Shown: piece by piece, positions 36,359 to 45,950 of the stretch
Position numbering within the stretch: position 1 is the first letter of the stretch
Layout of the letters: each line of letters starts with the position of its first letter
Assembly (NCBI GenBank): GCA_965249785.1
Contig: CBDFMU010000005.1
Location: 110,901-174,900, forward strand
DNA: 64,000 bases
DNA from: M3007 sp965249785
GTDB taxonomy: Bacteria; Bacteroidota; Bacteroidia; Chitinophagales; Saprospiraceae
Direction: 5' to 3'
The notes under the pieces: model-generated
The model's database searches: none
What the model was told of the DNA's origin: nothing
The model's input: the letters and a program-made list of their open reading frames with translations, nothing else
Program-made: the position numbers and the translations under genes

Positions 36359-38029
36359 CTATCCCAAAATATGCTTTACCCGAGGACGGTGCGGCGTAAT
36401 ATCCCCGAATTTCGCCTTTTTCGCTTCTTCATAATCCGTAAATCCACCTTCAAAAAATACTACTTCTGCATCATCTTCAAAGGAAATAATATGCGTCGCC
36501 AAACGGTCAAGGAACCAGCGATCGTGACTAATAACCAGCACGCAACCCGCGAAATTATCCAGTGCATCTTCTAGTGCGCGTAGCGTATTTACGTCAATAT
36601 CGTTGGTCGGCTCATCGAGCAAGAGGACGTTGCCGCCTTCTTTCAAAGTGATGGCCAAATGCACTCGATTGCGTTCTCCGCCGGATAAAACGGCCAGTTT
36701 CTTCTGTTGATCGGCCCCCGCAAAATTGAAACGTGAAATGTACGCCCGGGCATTAATACTCGTGTTGCCAACCGTGATAAGATCGTTGCCTTCGGAAATA
36801 ATTTCATAGACCGTTTTGGTAGGAATCAGGTCTTCGTGGGTTTGATCCACATAACTGATCTGCACCGAATCGCCGACAATTACCTCGCCAGAATCCGGTT
36901 GTTCGCGCCCGGTCATAATCTTGAACAGCGTAGATTTACCCACGCCGTTCGGCCCAATGATACCGACGATGGCATTTTTCGGAATGTCAATTGAGACATT
37001 TTCAAACAGCACGCGATCACCAAAGGATTTCGTAACGTTCTTTAATTCAATGACTTTGTCGCCCAAACGCTGACCAGTCGGAATGAACAATTCGAGTTTT
37101 GCTTCCTTCTCGCGGGTCTCTTCCCCGGCCATTTTATCGTAGGCATTCAGGCGCGCTTTGCCTTTCGCCTGACGACCTTTGGCCCCCATACGCACCCATT
37201 CCAGTTCGCGTTCGAGTTGCTTGCGGCGTTTGTCGTCCTGCTTATCTTCCTGCGCCATGCGTTTGGTTTTTTGTTCCAGCCAGGTCGAGTAATTGCCCTG
37301 CCACGGAATGCCTTCGCCACGGTCCAGTTCCAAAATCCAGCCCGCCACATTGTCCAAAAAATACCTGTCGTGCGTCACAGCGATGACCGTGCCGGGGAAA
37401 TTTTGCAGGTATTGTTCCAGCCACAGCACCGATTCGGCATCCAGGTGGTTGGTTGGCTCATCCAATAAAAGAATATCGGGCTGGCTCAACAACAGACGGG
37501 CCAGAGCCACCCGACGGCGTTCGCCACCAGAACAAATCTTGATCGGACGGTCATTATCCGGACAGCGCAGCGCATCCATGAAAACGTCGAGACGGTAATC
37601 CAGTTCCCAACCGCCGACGTGTTCGATTTTTTCGAGTACTTCGCCCTGCCGTTCAATGAGGCGCATCATCTCGTCGTCATCGGTTACTTCGCCGAGTTTC
37701 GTGCCGATGTCCTCATTTTCTTGCAACAAATCCACGATGGGCTGCACCGCTTCCTGCACGATCTGGCGCACGGTTTTGGTCTCGTCCATCACCGGCTCCT
37801 GTTCGAGGTAGCCGATCTTGAATTGTTTTTCAAATTCGATTTTGCCCTCATAATTCTGATCGACGCCCGCGATGAGTTTCAGCAGCGTAGATTTACCGGA
37901 ACCGTTCAGGCCCAGCACCCCGATTTTGGCCCCGTAGTAGAAGGAAAGCCAGATGTTTTTCAAAACCTGCTTGCTCGGCGGAAAAGTTTTGCTCACGCCG
38001 GACATGGAAAAAATTATTTTTTCAGCCAT
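36359..38029 (-). CDS. ettA: ABC-F protein, energy-dependent translational throttle EttA
   Basis: 556 residues, the usual EttA length, with two fused ATP-binding cassettes and no membrane part. Walker A motifs are GLNGSGKST (about 40) and GPNGVGKST (about 355). Signature motifs are SGGERRRVALARLLLSQPD and SGGERNRVHLAIT, and Walker B with the ABC-F feature LLLDEPTNHLDAESVLWLE and LLLDEPTNDIDVNT. The linker with charged helices (MAQEDKQDDKRRKQLERE) is the ribosome-reaching PtIM region. EttA binds the ribosomal E site and gates entry into elongation according to ATP/ADP. Confidence 0.95.
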   Translation of the reverse strand: MAEKIIFSMSGVSKTFPPSKQVLKNIWLSFYYGAKIGVLGLNGSGKSTLLKLIAGVDQNYEGKIEFEKQFKIGYLEQEPVMDETKTVRQIVQEAVQPIVDLLQENEDIGTKLGEVTDDDEMMRLIERQGEVLEKIEHVGGWELDYRLDVFMDALRCPDNDRPIKICSGGERRRVALARLLLSQPDILLLDEPTNHLDAESVLWLEQYLQNFPGTVIAVTHDRYFLDNVAGWILELDRGEGIPWQGNYSTWLEQKTKRMAQEDKQDDKRRKQLERELEWVRMGAKGRQAKGKARLNAYDKMAGEETREKEAKLELFIPTGQRLGDKVIELKNVTKSFGDRVLFENVSIDIPKNAIVGIIGPNGVGKSTLFKIMTGREQPDSGEVIVGDSVQISYVDQTHEDLIPTKTVYEIISEGNDLITVGNTSINARAYISRFNFAGADQQKKLAVLSGGERNRVHLAITLKEGGNVLLLDEPTNDIDVNTLRALEDALDNFAGCVLVISHDRWFLDRLATHIISFEDDAEVVFFEGGFTDYEEAKKAKFGDITPHRPRVKHILG

Positions 38030-38211
38030 TCAAATGGAAACTTTGAAAATTAGAAAGAGAAAGATTGCGGCTCGTAATTTTTACAGCGGCGCAAATATCT
38101 CGCAAAAAGATGGGCTTGACTGTCAGGACTTCTATTTTTTTAGCGTTTTTTGCCCGCCGCCTTCTAAACCTGTCTAAACTCTGTTAAACCAACTAAACAG
38201 TCTTTTTCAAT

Positions 38212-39807
38212 ATGCTTCAAGACGACTTACTGATTGTCCTTTCGCTGTTATTTGCCGTTTCCATGCTGGCCATGCTCAGCCAAAAGCTGGGTATTAGTTA
38301 TCCGATATTTTTGGTGCTTGCTGGTTTGCTGATCGGTTTTATCCCCGGTATGCCCGCCATTCATTTGCAGCCGGAAATAGTGTTTCTGGTTTTCCTACCA
38401 CCACTACTGTACGCCGCCGCGTGGAATACTTCGTGGAAAGAGTTTTGGCATGCCCGACGATCCATTTCTATGATGGCCTTTGGGCTGGTTATTTTTACTT
38501 CGGCGGCCATTGCCGGAGTGTCACACGCCATCATTCCTGGCTTCTCGCTGGCGATGGGTTTTCTGTTGGGCGGCATCATTTCTCCGCCGGATGCCGTGGC
38601 GGCCACGTCGGTATTGCAGGGTTTGCAGGTACCCAAGCGAGTGGTTACGCTATTGGAAGGGGAAAGTCTAATTAATGATGCTTCGTCGCTGATTGTTTTT
38701 CGCTTTGCATTAGCCGCTATTATTACTGGACAATTCTTTTTCTGGAAAGCCACCGGTGATTTTTTCATGGTGTCTATCATGGGGATTGTAATTGGTTTGG
38801 TCATCGCAAATATCGTCTATGCGGTGCATCGTTTTTTGCCCACTACGCCTAGTATTGATACCGCCCTCACCATTATTTCGCCTTATTTAATGTATATCGC
38901 CGCAGAGCATTTTCACTATTCCGGGGTGTTGGCGGTAGTGACTGGCGGTTTATTTTTGAGTTTTCGTTCGCACGAAATATTTACTTATAATTCCCGTATT
39001 CAGACTTATGCCGTGTGGGAAACGCTGGTTTTTATGTTGAATGGTGTGGTTTTTATTTTAATTGGTTTGCAATTACCCGATATTATAAATGGATTGGGTG
39101 AATATTCTATTACCGAATCTATTGGCTATACTTTAATTATTGGCGCAGTTACTATCCTAGTACGGATTTTATGGATTTTTCCGGGGGCTTATTTACCGCG
39201 TATATTAAGTAAACGCATTAGAGATAAAGAACCAAGACCTAGCTGGCAATCGGTTTCCTTGGTGGCGTGGAGTGGTATGCGCGGTGTGGTGTCGCTGGCT
39301 TCTGCTTTGGCTATTCCGCTGACTTTGTCTGATGATCAAGCCTTCCCACACCGTAATCTGATTCTATTTATTACTTTCGGTGTTATTCTACTTACGCCGG
39401 TATTACAAGGCCTTAGTTTACCGTGGCTGATTCGTTTTTTAAAAATAAATATAGAAGACGATGAAGAAAAAGAGCAGGAATTAACCGTTCGTCTGCGATT
39501 AGCGACCGCCGCACTGGATCATATCCAAAACAATTACAGCGAGGAATTAACTTCTATTGATGCCTATATTCGGGTAAAAGAACGCTATGATCGGATGATT
39601 GAAATTGCCAATAAAAAATTATTTAATGCGGAAAACGAAACCGAAAAGCTCTCTTTTTTGCCAAAATATCGACAAATGCTGGTAGAAATAGTTACCGCCA
39701 AGAGGCATGAATTGCAGAAAATGCATCACGAGAAACAGTTTTCTGATGAATTACTGCGTAATAAGGAATGGGAACTGGATCTGGAAGAGGCACGGTTGAA
39801 TGAGTAG
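38212..39807 (+). CDS. Na+/H+ antiporter, CPA1/NhaP-type
   Basis: 531 residues with about 12 membrane helices through residue 415, then a cytoplasmic, charged, helical tail (about 420-531). CPA1 marks are PPLLYAAAWNTSWKEF, the helix with GGIISPPDAVAATSVL, and the ion-site pair ESLINDASSLIVFRFAL (Asn-Asp), plus SGMRGVVSLASALAIPL near residue 355. It exchanges Na+ (or K+) for H+ at the inner membrane. Divergent from ettA, so regulated separately. Confidence 0.9.
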   Translation: MLQDDLLIVLSLLFAVSMLAMLSQKLGISYPIFLVLAGLLIGFIPGMPAIHLQPEIVFLVFLPPLLYAAAWNTSWKEFWHARRSISMMAFGLVIFTSAAIAGVSHAIIPGFSLAMGFLLGGIISPPDAVAATSVLQGLQVPKRVVTLLEGESLINDASSLIVFRFALAAIITGQFFFWKATGDFFMVSIMGIVIGLVIANIVYAVHRFLPTTPSIDTALTIISPYLMYIAAEHFHYSGVLAVVTGGLFLSFRSHEIFTYNSRIQTYAVWETLVFMLNGVVFILIGLQLPDIINGLGEYSITESIGYTLIIGAVTILVRILWIFPGAYLPRILSKRIRDKEPRPSWQSVSLVAWSGMRGVVSLASALAIPLTLSDDQAFPHRNLILFITFGVILLTPVLQGLSLPWLIRFLKINIEDDEEKEQELTVRLRLATAALDHIQNNYSEELTSIDAYIRVKERYDRMIEIANKKLFNAENETEKLSFLPKYRQMLVEIVTAKRHELQKMHHEKQFSDELLRNKEWELDLEEARLNE

Positions 39808-39874
39808 GTTGCACATTAATCTATTATTTTCAATAACATTTTAAGTTGTAAATACTTTTGCAACCACAATAGCT

Positions 39875-40062
39875 ACATCTATCATCTTGTAACCCCTCGT
39901 TTCAACGAGGGGCCAAACCAACTCGCCCAAAACATCTATCTTCTTTACAAACATCCACGTCTTGCACGTTCATATGTTGATGTTTTGTAAAGAAGATAGA
40001 TGTTAATTATGGTGTGACCTTGTCCGCCGATTAAAAGTCGGCGGTTACAAGATTATAGATGT
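39875..40062. repeat. Nested, multi-hairpin palindromic element
   Basis: Outer arms ACATCTATCATCTTGTAAC (39875-39893) and its complement (40044-40062) match at 18 of 19 bases. Inside are CCCCTCG/CGAGGGG (39893-39912), a long stem of about 25 bp with one bulge (39931-39955 against 39979-40004; arm AACATCTATCTTCTTTAC) and CCGCCGA/TCGGCGG (40024-40044). A single strand would fold into a closed multi-branch structure. It fills the gap before smc and contains no ORF. Confidence 0.75.
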
Positions 40063-40231
40063 GATTTGTTTATTATTGCAGATTAGTTGTTTGATGATGT
40101 AGTCGATGTTGATAACTTCCCACCCAATTTTCCCCGCCCAATCCCTATTTTTGCCCGCTTTTTGTACCCCGGACCCCCCGTTCCGGCTCTAACCCTATAC
40201 TACACTGGAACAGTATTCCAGTCTACAAAAA

Positions 40232-43200
40232 ATGCGACTCAGATCACTAGAAATAAAAGGTTTTAAGTCTTTCGCCTCCGAAACCGTCATCCATTTCAAC
40301 GACGACGTGACGGGCATCGTCGGCCCCAACGGCAGCGGCAAGAGCAACATCGTGGACGCCGTGCGCTGGGTGCTCGGCGAACAGAAGAGCAGTCAATTGC
40401 GACTGGACAAGATGGCGTCCATCATTTTCAACGGCACCAAAAAGCGTAAGGAAAGCCAAATCGCGCAGGTTACGCTTAGTTTCGATAACACCAAAAACGT
40501 GCTGCCCACCGATTATACTTCGGTGAGTATCAGTCGTATATTATACCGCAGCGGCGAGAGCGAGTATCGTCTGAACGGCGTGACTTGCCGCTTGAAAGAC
40601 ATTACTTCCCTATTTCTGGATACGGGTATCGGGGCTGATTCCTACGCCATTATTGCGCTCAATATGGTCGAAGATATGCTCTCCGACCGCGAGCAGGCGC
40701 GTCGCCGGATGTTTGAGCAGGCGGCGGGCGTGAGCAAATACAAGGCCCGCAAGCATGAGACGCAGCAAAAATTGGAAGCCACTTCCGGCGATTTGGAGCG
40801 CGTGGAAGATTTGCTGTTTGAAATTGAAGATCAACTCAAAAAACTCGAAAAGCAGGCCGAACGCGCCCGGAAATTTTATGCGCTCAAAGACGAATACAAG
40901 ACGTTGAGCATCGAATTGGCAGTGCACAATCTCTCGCGACACAAAAAGGCGTACAAGGAACTGGAAGCCCAGATCACGCGCGAGGAAGATAATTACCGCC
41001 AGACCGAAGGCATGGCCCGGCTGCTCGAAGCTGACCTCGAAGCCCTGCGCAAAAGCCACGTGGACAAGGAGACGTCGCTCAGTGGCCAGCAGCAGGAAGT
41101 GAATCAACTGACGGGGCGCATTCGGGGCAAGGAAAATGAGAAAAACATGCTGGTGCAAAAGCAGTCGTTCGTGCAAAATGACCTGCGCCGTTTGGAAGAC
41201 CAAATCACGCAGTCCACGCAACAAACCCAAACACTGGATCGGGAAATAGACGGCTACCAAACCGACCTGAATTACGAACGGAACGTAGAAACCGAACTGG
41301 AAATCGCCCTTGAAGAAGCGCGCGTGCAACTGGAAAATACCCGTGGCAGCCACCAGTTATTGAAAGGAAATCTGGATGAATTTGTCAAAGCCCAGCAAGT
41401 GGCCGAGCGCGAGATAGTGGAATTGGAAAAACAGAAAGCCATCCAGAATAACCAGATTGAAAACCTGCGCCGAGATGTAGAACGCACTTTGGCCGACATC
41501 GCCAATCGTCGCGCCGAAATGCAGGTTTTGGAAACCAATCTGACTAATCAGCGTCAATCCGAAGAAGCACAGGGCCAACGCATTACAAATCTACAAGCAG
41601 CCGAGGCCAAGCGCAAAACCGACATTACACAAGCCGAAACCGAGCAGGACGCATTAGCCAAAAAACTTGCCGAACACCACCGCCAACTGGACGCTCGCCG
41701 CAATGAATATCGGCTCACCAAGAGCATGGTGGAACGCCTCGAAGGCTTTCCGGAAAGCATTAAATTCCTGAGTCAGCAGAAGGATTGGGCTAAAAATTGC
41801 CCGCTGCTCAGCGACTTGATTTACGTGCGCGAAGAGTATCGGGTGGTCATCGAAAACTACCTCGAACCTTATCTCAACTACTACGTCGCGCCCAATGCCG
41901 ACGAGGCGATTAAGGCTATTGGACTGCTCAACCAGAGCCAGAAAGGCCGCGCCAATTTCTTTTTGCTCGACGCTTTTGCCGACTACCAACCGCCGCTCTT
42001 GCTACTTCCCGATGGCCTGCGCGCCGTGGAATTGGTAGAAGTGGAAGCGCGTTATCGCCCGCTGGTGGAGTATTTACTAGAAAATGTGCTTGTCGTAGAA
42101 AGCGATGCCAAGTTCAACAATATTTTAGAAGTAGCCACTGATCAGGCCCCCCTCCCTTTCAGGGGAGGGGATGGGGGTGCGGTTACTTTGCTCTCCCGTT
42201 CCGGCACTTTTATTAAGCGGAAATTCTCGCTATCCGGCGGTTCGGTTGGTTTGTTTGAAGGCAAGAAAATTGGCCGAAAAAAGAACCTCGAAATACTGGA
42301 AACCGAGATCAAACAGAGCGAAACCACAGAGAATCAACTCAATAGCCAACTTGCTACGCTACGGGCACATCTACAAAGCCTGCGTCAAGCCGACCAGTCT
42401 AACTTACTACAACGCGAACGCGAAGCCCTCAATCGCCTCACGCAGGAATCGGCCAGCCAACGGGCGCGACTGGAAAATATCGCCGCTTTTGTCGCCAATT
42501 TCGATGCGCAGGCAGGCGACGCGCACCAGCGTATTGCGACCTTGACCGCCAGCAATACGACCATCGAAATGCAACTGGCCGAAAAACAACGCGCCGTGGA
42601 CGCTGCCCGTGACCGACTCACGCAGGCTGACGGTTCGTTCCGGGATGTGGCCGAACAATTGAGCATGGCCAGCGCGACCTACAACCAGCGCAACATCGAA
42701 TTTATTCGCCAGCAAAATAAAGTCACCACCTTTCGGCAAGAATTGACTTTCCGGGAAAAACGCCGCGACGAACTCCGTCAAACGCTGGCCACTGCCCAAA
42801 CAACTTTGGCGCGTCACGCCGACGAGATTGCATTGATTAACACCGATTTACAACGTTTGGAAGGAGAATTAGCGACCGCCTACGGCGAAAAAAAGACTAA
42901 GGAAGCCGCACTGAGTGCCGTGGAGCAAACCTATTTCAAAGCCCGCAACGAAATCCACGAACTCGAAAATAAGCAGCGCGACAACTTCCGCAAGCAGCAG
43001 GATTTGCAGGGTGCGGTGAACCGATTGAAAGAAAAATTCTCGGATGTAAAATTTGAAATCACGGCTATCGGCGAACGGCTGCGCGTGGAATTTGGCTTGG
43101 GCGTGAACGATGTCATCAATAACGAACCCAACCCGAAATACCAGCACGACACGCTGGAACGCGAGGTGAACAACATGAAACGTCGCTTGGATACCTACGG

Positions 43201-43828
43201 CGAAATTAACCCGATGGCCATTGAGGCGTACAACGAGATCAAAGAGCGGCATGATACCATCGCTACGCAGCGCGGTGATATTTTGAATGCGCAGAACAAT
43301 CTGATGCAGACGATCAAGGAGATCGAAGAGACGGCCACCGCTCGTTTTCTCGAATCTTTTGGTCAGGTGCGCGAGAATTTCATCAAAGTATTCCGCACGC
43401 TCTTCACCGAAGAAGACGATGCTGACCTCGTGCTCACTCACCCGCAAACGCCGCTCGATTCAGATATTAATATTATCGCCAAGCCAAAAGGCAAACGTCC
43501 GCAGACCATCGCGCAACTTTCCGGCGGTGAAAAGACGCTTACTGCTACGGCTCTGCTTTTTGCATTATATCTCCTGAAACCTGCCCCTTTCTGTATTTTT
43601 GACGAGGTAGATGCCCCGCTGGACGACGCCAACATCGAGAAATTTAACCGTATTATTCGCCAGTTTTCTAAGGATTCGCAGTTCATCGTGGTCACCCACA
43701 ACAAGGCGACGATGGCGGCGGTGGATACGATTTATGGCGTGTATATGCCAGAGCAGGGTGTGAGCGCGGTGACGCCGGTGGATTTTAGGGCGTTGGGGCA
43801 TGAGACATTGGTGTTTGAGGCGGGGTAA
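40232..43828 (+). CDS. smc: Chromosome segregation ATPase Smc
   Basis: 1198 residues, usual Smc size. The N-terminal head has Walker A GPNGSGKSNIVDAVRWVL (31-48). Two long coiled coils flank a hinge at about 515-690 (GFPESIKFLSQQKDW ... LSGGSVGLFEGKKIGRKKNL). The C-terminal head carries the signature LSGGEKTLTATALLFALYLL and Walker B FCIFDEVDAPLDDAN. Smc organises and helps separate chromosomes. An unusual in-frame block APLPFRGGDGG at residues 639-649, encoded by a palindromic G/C hairpin, interrupts the end of the hinge. The rest of the frame is intact. Confidence 0.96.
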   Translation: MRLRSLEIKGFKSFASETVIHFNDDVTGIVGPNGSGKSNIVDAVRWVLGEQKSSQLRLDKMASIIFNGTKKRKESQIAQVTLSFDNTKNVLPTDYTSVSISRILYRSGESEYRLNGVTCRLKDITSLFLDTGIGADSYAIIALNMVEDMLSDREQARRRMFEQAAGVSKYKARKHETQQKLEATSGDLERVEDLLFEIEDQLKKLEKQAERARKFYALKDEYKTLSIELAVHNLSRHKKAYKELEAQITREEDNYRQTEGMARLLEADLEALRKSHVDKETSLSGQQQEVNQLTGRIRGKENEKNMLVQKQSFVQNDLRRLEDQITQSTQQTQTLDREIDGYQTDLNYERNVETELEIALEEARVQLENTRGSHQLLKGNLDEFVKAQQVAEREIVELEKQKAIQNNQIENLRRDVERTLADIANRRAEMQVLETNLTNQRQSEEAQGQRITNLQAAEAKRKTDITQAETEQDALAKKLAEHHRQLDARRNEYRLTKSMVERLEGFPESIKFLSQQKDWAKNCPLLSDLIYVREEYRVVIENYLEPYLNYYVAPNADEAIKAIGLLNQSQKGRANFFLLDAFADYQPPLLLLPDGLRAVELVEVEARYRPLVEYLLENVLVVESDAKFNNILEVATDQAPLPFRGGDGGAVTLLSRSGTFIKRKFSLSGGSVGLFEGKKIGRKKNLEILETEIKQSETTENQLNSQLATLRAHLQSLRQADQSNLLQREREALNRLTQESASQRARLENIAAFVANFDAQAGDAHQRIATLTASNTTIEMQLAEKQRAVDAARDRLTQADGSFRDVAEQLSMASATYNQRNIEFIRQQNKVTTFRQELTFREKRRDELRQTLATAQTTLARHADEIALINTDLQRLEGELATAYGEKKTKEAALSAVEQTYFKARNEIHELENKQRDNFRKQQDLQGAVNRLKEKFSDVKFEITAIGERLRVEFGLGVNDVINNEPNPKYQHDTLEREVNNMKRRLDTYGEINPMAIEAYNEIKERHDTIATQRGDILNAQNNLMQTIKEIEETATARFLESFGQVRENFIKVFRTLFTEEDDADLVLTHPQTPLDSDINIIAKPKGKRPQTIAQLSGGEKTLTATALLFALYLLKPAPFCIFDEVDAPLDDANIEKFNRIIRQFSKDSQFIVVTHNKATMAAVDTIYGVYMPEQGVSAVTPVDFRALGHETLVFEAG
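42146..42178 (+). repeat. REP-like G/C hairpin inserted in frame within smc
   Basis: The stretch contains CCCCTCCC TTTCA GGGGAGGGG, a strong stem, followed by ATGGGGGTG. It has the character of Bacteroidota intergenic hairpin repeats, unlike the rest of smc, and codes for a Pro/Gly-rich block of about ten residues where Smc homologues usually run straight from the hinge into TVL..SGTF..RKFSL. Confidence 0.55.
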
Positions 43829-43838
43829 AGGAGTCCAA

Positions 43839-44630
43839 CTAAGTCAAAAGCAATTTATTGGAAAGATTTTCTCTAATAAATTTATTTCCTACATCAGTCA
43901 AGACATAACTGCCATCTGATTTTCTTATAACCATCCTAACTGCTGATGAACTAAGTTCATTGAGTATGAAGGTAAGTTTCTGCGAGTTAACGTGCGAATT
44001 CTTTATTAGAGAGTCTCTTTGAAAACCTTTTTCACCTCCGTAATGAAGAAGAATAAGAATTTCTTCTTTTGGATGCAAATCAGTCCTTTGCACTAGAATT
44101 CTTTCATCATATATCCCAATACAAGGAATATCAAATCGCAGCAATTCTTTAATTGCTTTTGCTGCAATTTCCTTGTTTCCTTGCCAGAAAATTCGGATGG
44201 TTTCGTTCATGGCCCAACGTACGCATTCTACTACAAGTTTTGAATCCATATGGTTAGGCCGATAATTGGGTGATATATGAACTGCCCCTCGCTGACTTCT
44301 AAATTTATATACCGTTCGCAAAACTTTTATTAGATGAATTGCATCATGCCTCGGATTTAAAGCATGAGAATTCATGCTTTTCTCATCTTCTATATATTTA
44401 GCACAATCGTTAAAATCCTTGCTTGGATTCAAAATTCCGGAATCAGTGTGATATAAAATTCGGCTTAAAATCTCACAAAATTGTCCCCCATCTAGTTCAG
44501 TAGGCTCCCAGTCTCGCTGAATAAATCGTTTCTCCATTGAAATAAATTCTTCAATTAATCTTTCGCAAAGTGTAAAGTCTAGGGGTGGAGATATGTTACC
44601 TAGAATAGAATTTGAATCAATTAGTGCCAT
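43839..44630 (-). CDS. Hypothetical protein with C-terminal winged-helix-like segment
   Basis: 263 residues, not recognised. It begins MALIDSNSILGNISPPLDFT and is mainly helical and soluble, with LILLHYGGEKGFQRDSLI and a C-terminal wing-like end (KSDGSYVLTDVGNKFIRENL) resembling a winged helix. No signal peptide or membrane helix. It starts 14 bp after the stop of the 44645-45241 gene, so the two form an operon, and it converges on smc with 10 bp between. AT-rich codons (TTA, ATA, AAT) set both genes apart from smc and suggest transfer. Confidence 0.6.
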   Translation of the reverse strand: MALIDSNSILGNISPPLDFTLCERLIEEFISMEKRFIQRDWEPTELDGGQFCEILSRILYHTDSGILNPSKDFNDCAKYIEDEKSMNSHALNPRHDAIHLIKVLRTVYKFRSQRGAVHISPNYRPNHMDSKLVVECVRWAMNETIRIFWQGNKEIAAKAIKELLRFDIPCIGIYDERILVQRTDLHPKEEILILLHYGGEKGFQRDSLIKNSHVNSQKLTFILNELSSSAVRMVIRKSDGSYVLTDVGNKFIRENLSNKLLLT

Positions 44631-44644
44631 TAAAAATTATTTTT

Positions 44645-45241
44645 TTACTTAGCATTATTGTCAGTTTCAATTAACTTTAAAACCTCCTCTTCGCCTTTGT
44701 CAGTAAGAAACCATCTACTTGGATTTCCAACTGTTTCTCCTACCAAAGCATCCTTCCCTAGCTTTAGTTTTCCCAAATCACGTGATATATTGGTGCCTCT
44801 TATAGTGCCTGCACTTTTAAACTCTCTATTGAATATCTCAACAATTTGAGGACCTGATAACTCGTCAACATTACATTCTTTGCTTACAACATAGATTGTC
44901 CAAATTGCCTTCTGCCATACTTTCCATCCTTGGAGTGGGCTGGAGTATTTTTTAGGATCATGCCTCCAAGTCAAAGCATTACTTTCCTTTTTATGAGATT
45001 CTTGACCATTTGCAGATGCAGGTTTAGGAGATTTTCTCCGTTTCTTTGGAGCATTACTTAGCATTACCTTAGGTGTAGAGTCGATAACTTCAACATGACC
45101 GGCAGATATTTCGGCTGGAGGGTTAATCATAGATTGAAATTGATTTCCAAGCGCTGTGGTTATCATTGGAACATCTTCTCTAGAACCTTCAAATTCAAGT
45201 TCTAAACCTGTTATTTTAAATTTAAATTTAATCTTGCTCAT
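44645..45241 (-). CDS. Hypothetical protein, first gene of an AT-rich two-gene cassette
   Basis: 198 residues from ATG 45241; a longer frame upstream adds an unlikely leader, so the start at MSKIKFKFKITGLELEFEG is preferred. A short beta-rich N-terminal domain (about 1-45, with ITGLELEFEGSREDVPMI), a basic disordered linker (KKRRKSPKPASANGQ) and a C-terminal helical domain ending in a wing-like ETVGNPSRWFLTDKGEEEVL make a DNA-binding protein plausible. No catalytic motif was found. It is coupled to the 263-residue downstream gene. Function unknown. Confidence 0.6.
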   Translation of the reverse strand: MSKIKFKFKITGLELEFEGSREDVPMITTALGNQFQSMINPPAEISAGHVEVIDSTPKVMLSNAPKKRRKSPKPASANGQESHKKESNALTWRHDPKKYSSPLQGWKVWQKAIWTIYVVSKECNVDELSGPQIVEIFNREFKSAGTIRGTNISRDLGKLKLGKDALVGETVGNPSRWFLTDKGEEEVLKLIETDNNAK

Positions 45242-45482
45242 TGGTAACTTTTTGTGGAGATGGATACTTTGTGAAAAATGTTGCAAAGTAAGCTGCAAAT
45301 TGCAAAGAAACCAAATTTTAAAACAAACAGTTCCCACGATGCAAAATTTTTGCAGGCTTCAAGGATACTTAAAATCTATCCTTGAAGATCAAGTTCAAAA
45401 ACAAATCGACTCAACAAAAAAAGCCCTCCAATCAATAAAGATCAGAGGGCTTATAATTATAGCCGATAATTATGTAGGAGGA

Positions 45483-45950
45483 TTAGTGGCCGCCACCGTG
45501 CCCATGACCGCCGCCGTGTCCACCGCCATGATGACCAGTAGTATCAATTGGATTGTGGCCGAGGCTATCGAGGTGATTGTGCCACAAAGAATCCAGAAGA
45601 TGATGATGATGGCCCAAAGAATCCAGGTTCAATGAATCAAGACCATGCCAGTGATGATGGCCCAACGAATCTAGGTGCAGCGAATCAAGACTATGCCAGT
45701 GGTGGTGGCCCAATGAATCCAAATGTAGCGAATCGAGACCGTGCCAGTGGTGGTGACCCAACGAATCGAGACCCAGCGAATCGCCATGATGCCAGTGGTG
45801 ACCGTGGTGATGACCCAAGGAATCCAGCGAGTCACCACGTTCTGTGACTTCGTCGGAGCTCAGACCTGCTACATTAGAGAGGTTTTCTTTCTGGCAGGCA
45901 TTCAGCATCGCCAAGGCAATGCAGATGGAGAAAAACAGAGATTTTTTCAT
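45483..45950 (-). CDS. His-repeat lipoprotein
   Basis: 155 residues from ATG 45950, chosen because the signal peptide MKKSLFFSICIALAMLNAC with a lipobox Cys starts there; a GTG further upstream adds an unlikely leader. After about 35 residues the protein is made of about four repeats of a 16-residue unit of type LDSLHLDSLGHHHWHG, then a tail GGGHGGGHGHGGGH. His clusters of this kind chelate Ni, Zn or Cu. It lies 96 bp downstream of the barrel protein gene of the ECF sigma operon on the same strand, so it may be a metal store or sponge at the envelope. No named family is recognised. Confidence 0.7.
   Translation of the reverse strand: MKKSLFFSICIALAMLNACQKENLSNVAGLSSDEVTERGDSLDSLGHHHGHHWHHGDSLGLDSLGHHHWHGLDSLHLDSLGHHHWHSLDSLHLDSLGHHHWHGLDSLNLDSLGHHHHLLDSLWHNHLDSLGHNPIDTTGHHGGGHGGGHGHGGGH

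Noticed and set aside
40610..41353. Minus-strand ORF of 247 codons within smc
   Set aside because: It is antisense to the smc coiled coil; the leucine/phenylalanine-rich reading is typical of a shadow of Glu/Lys/Gln-rich coding sequence.
45548..45847. Plus-strand ORF of 99 codons rich in DGP and NQD repeats
   Set aside because: It is the antisense shadow of the His-repeat lipoprotein; the repetitiveness comes from that gene.
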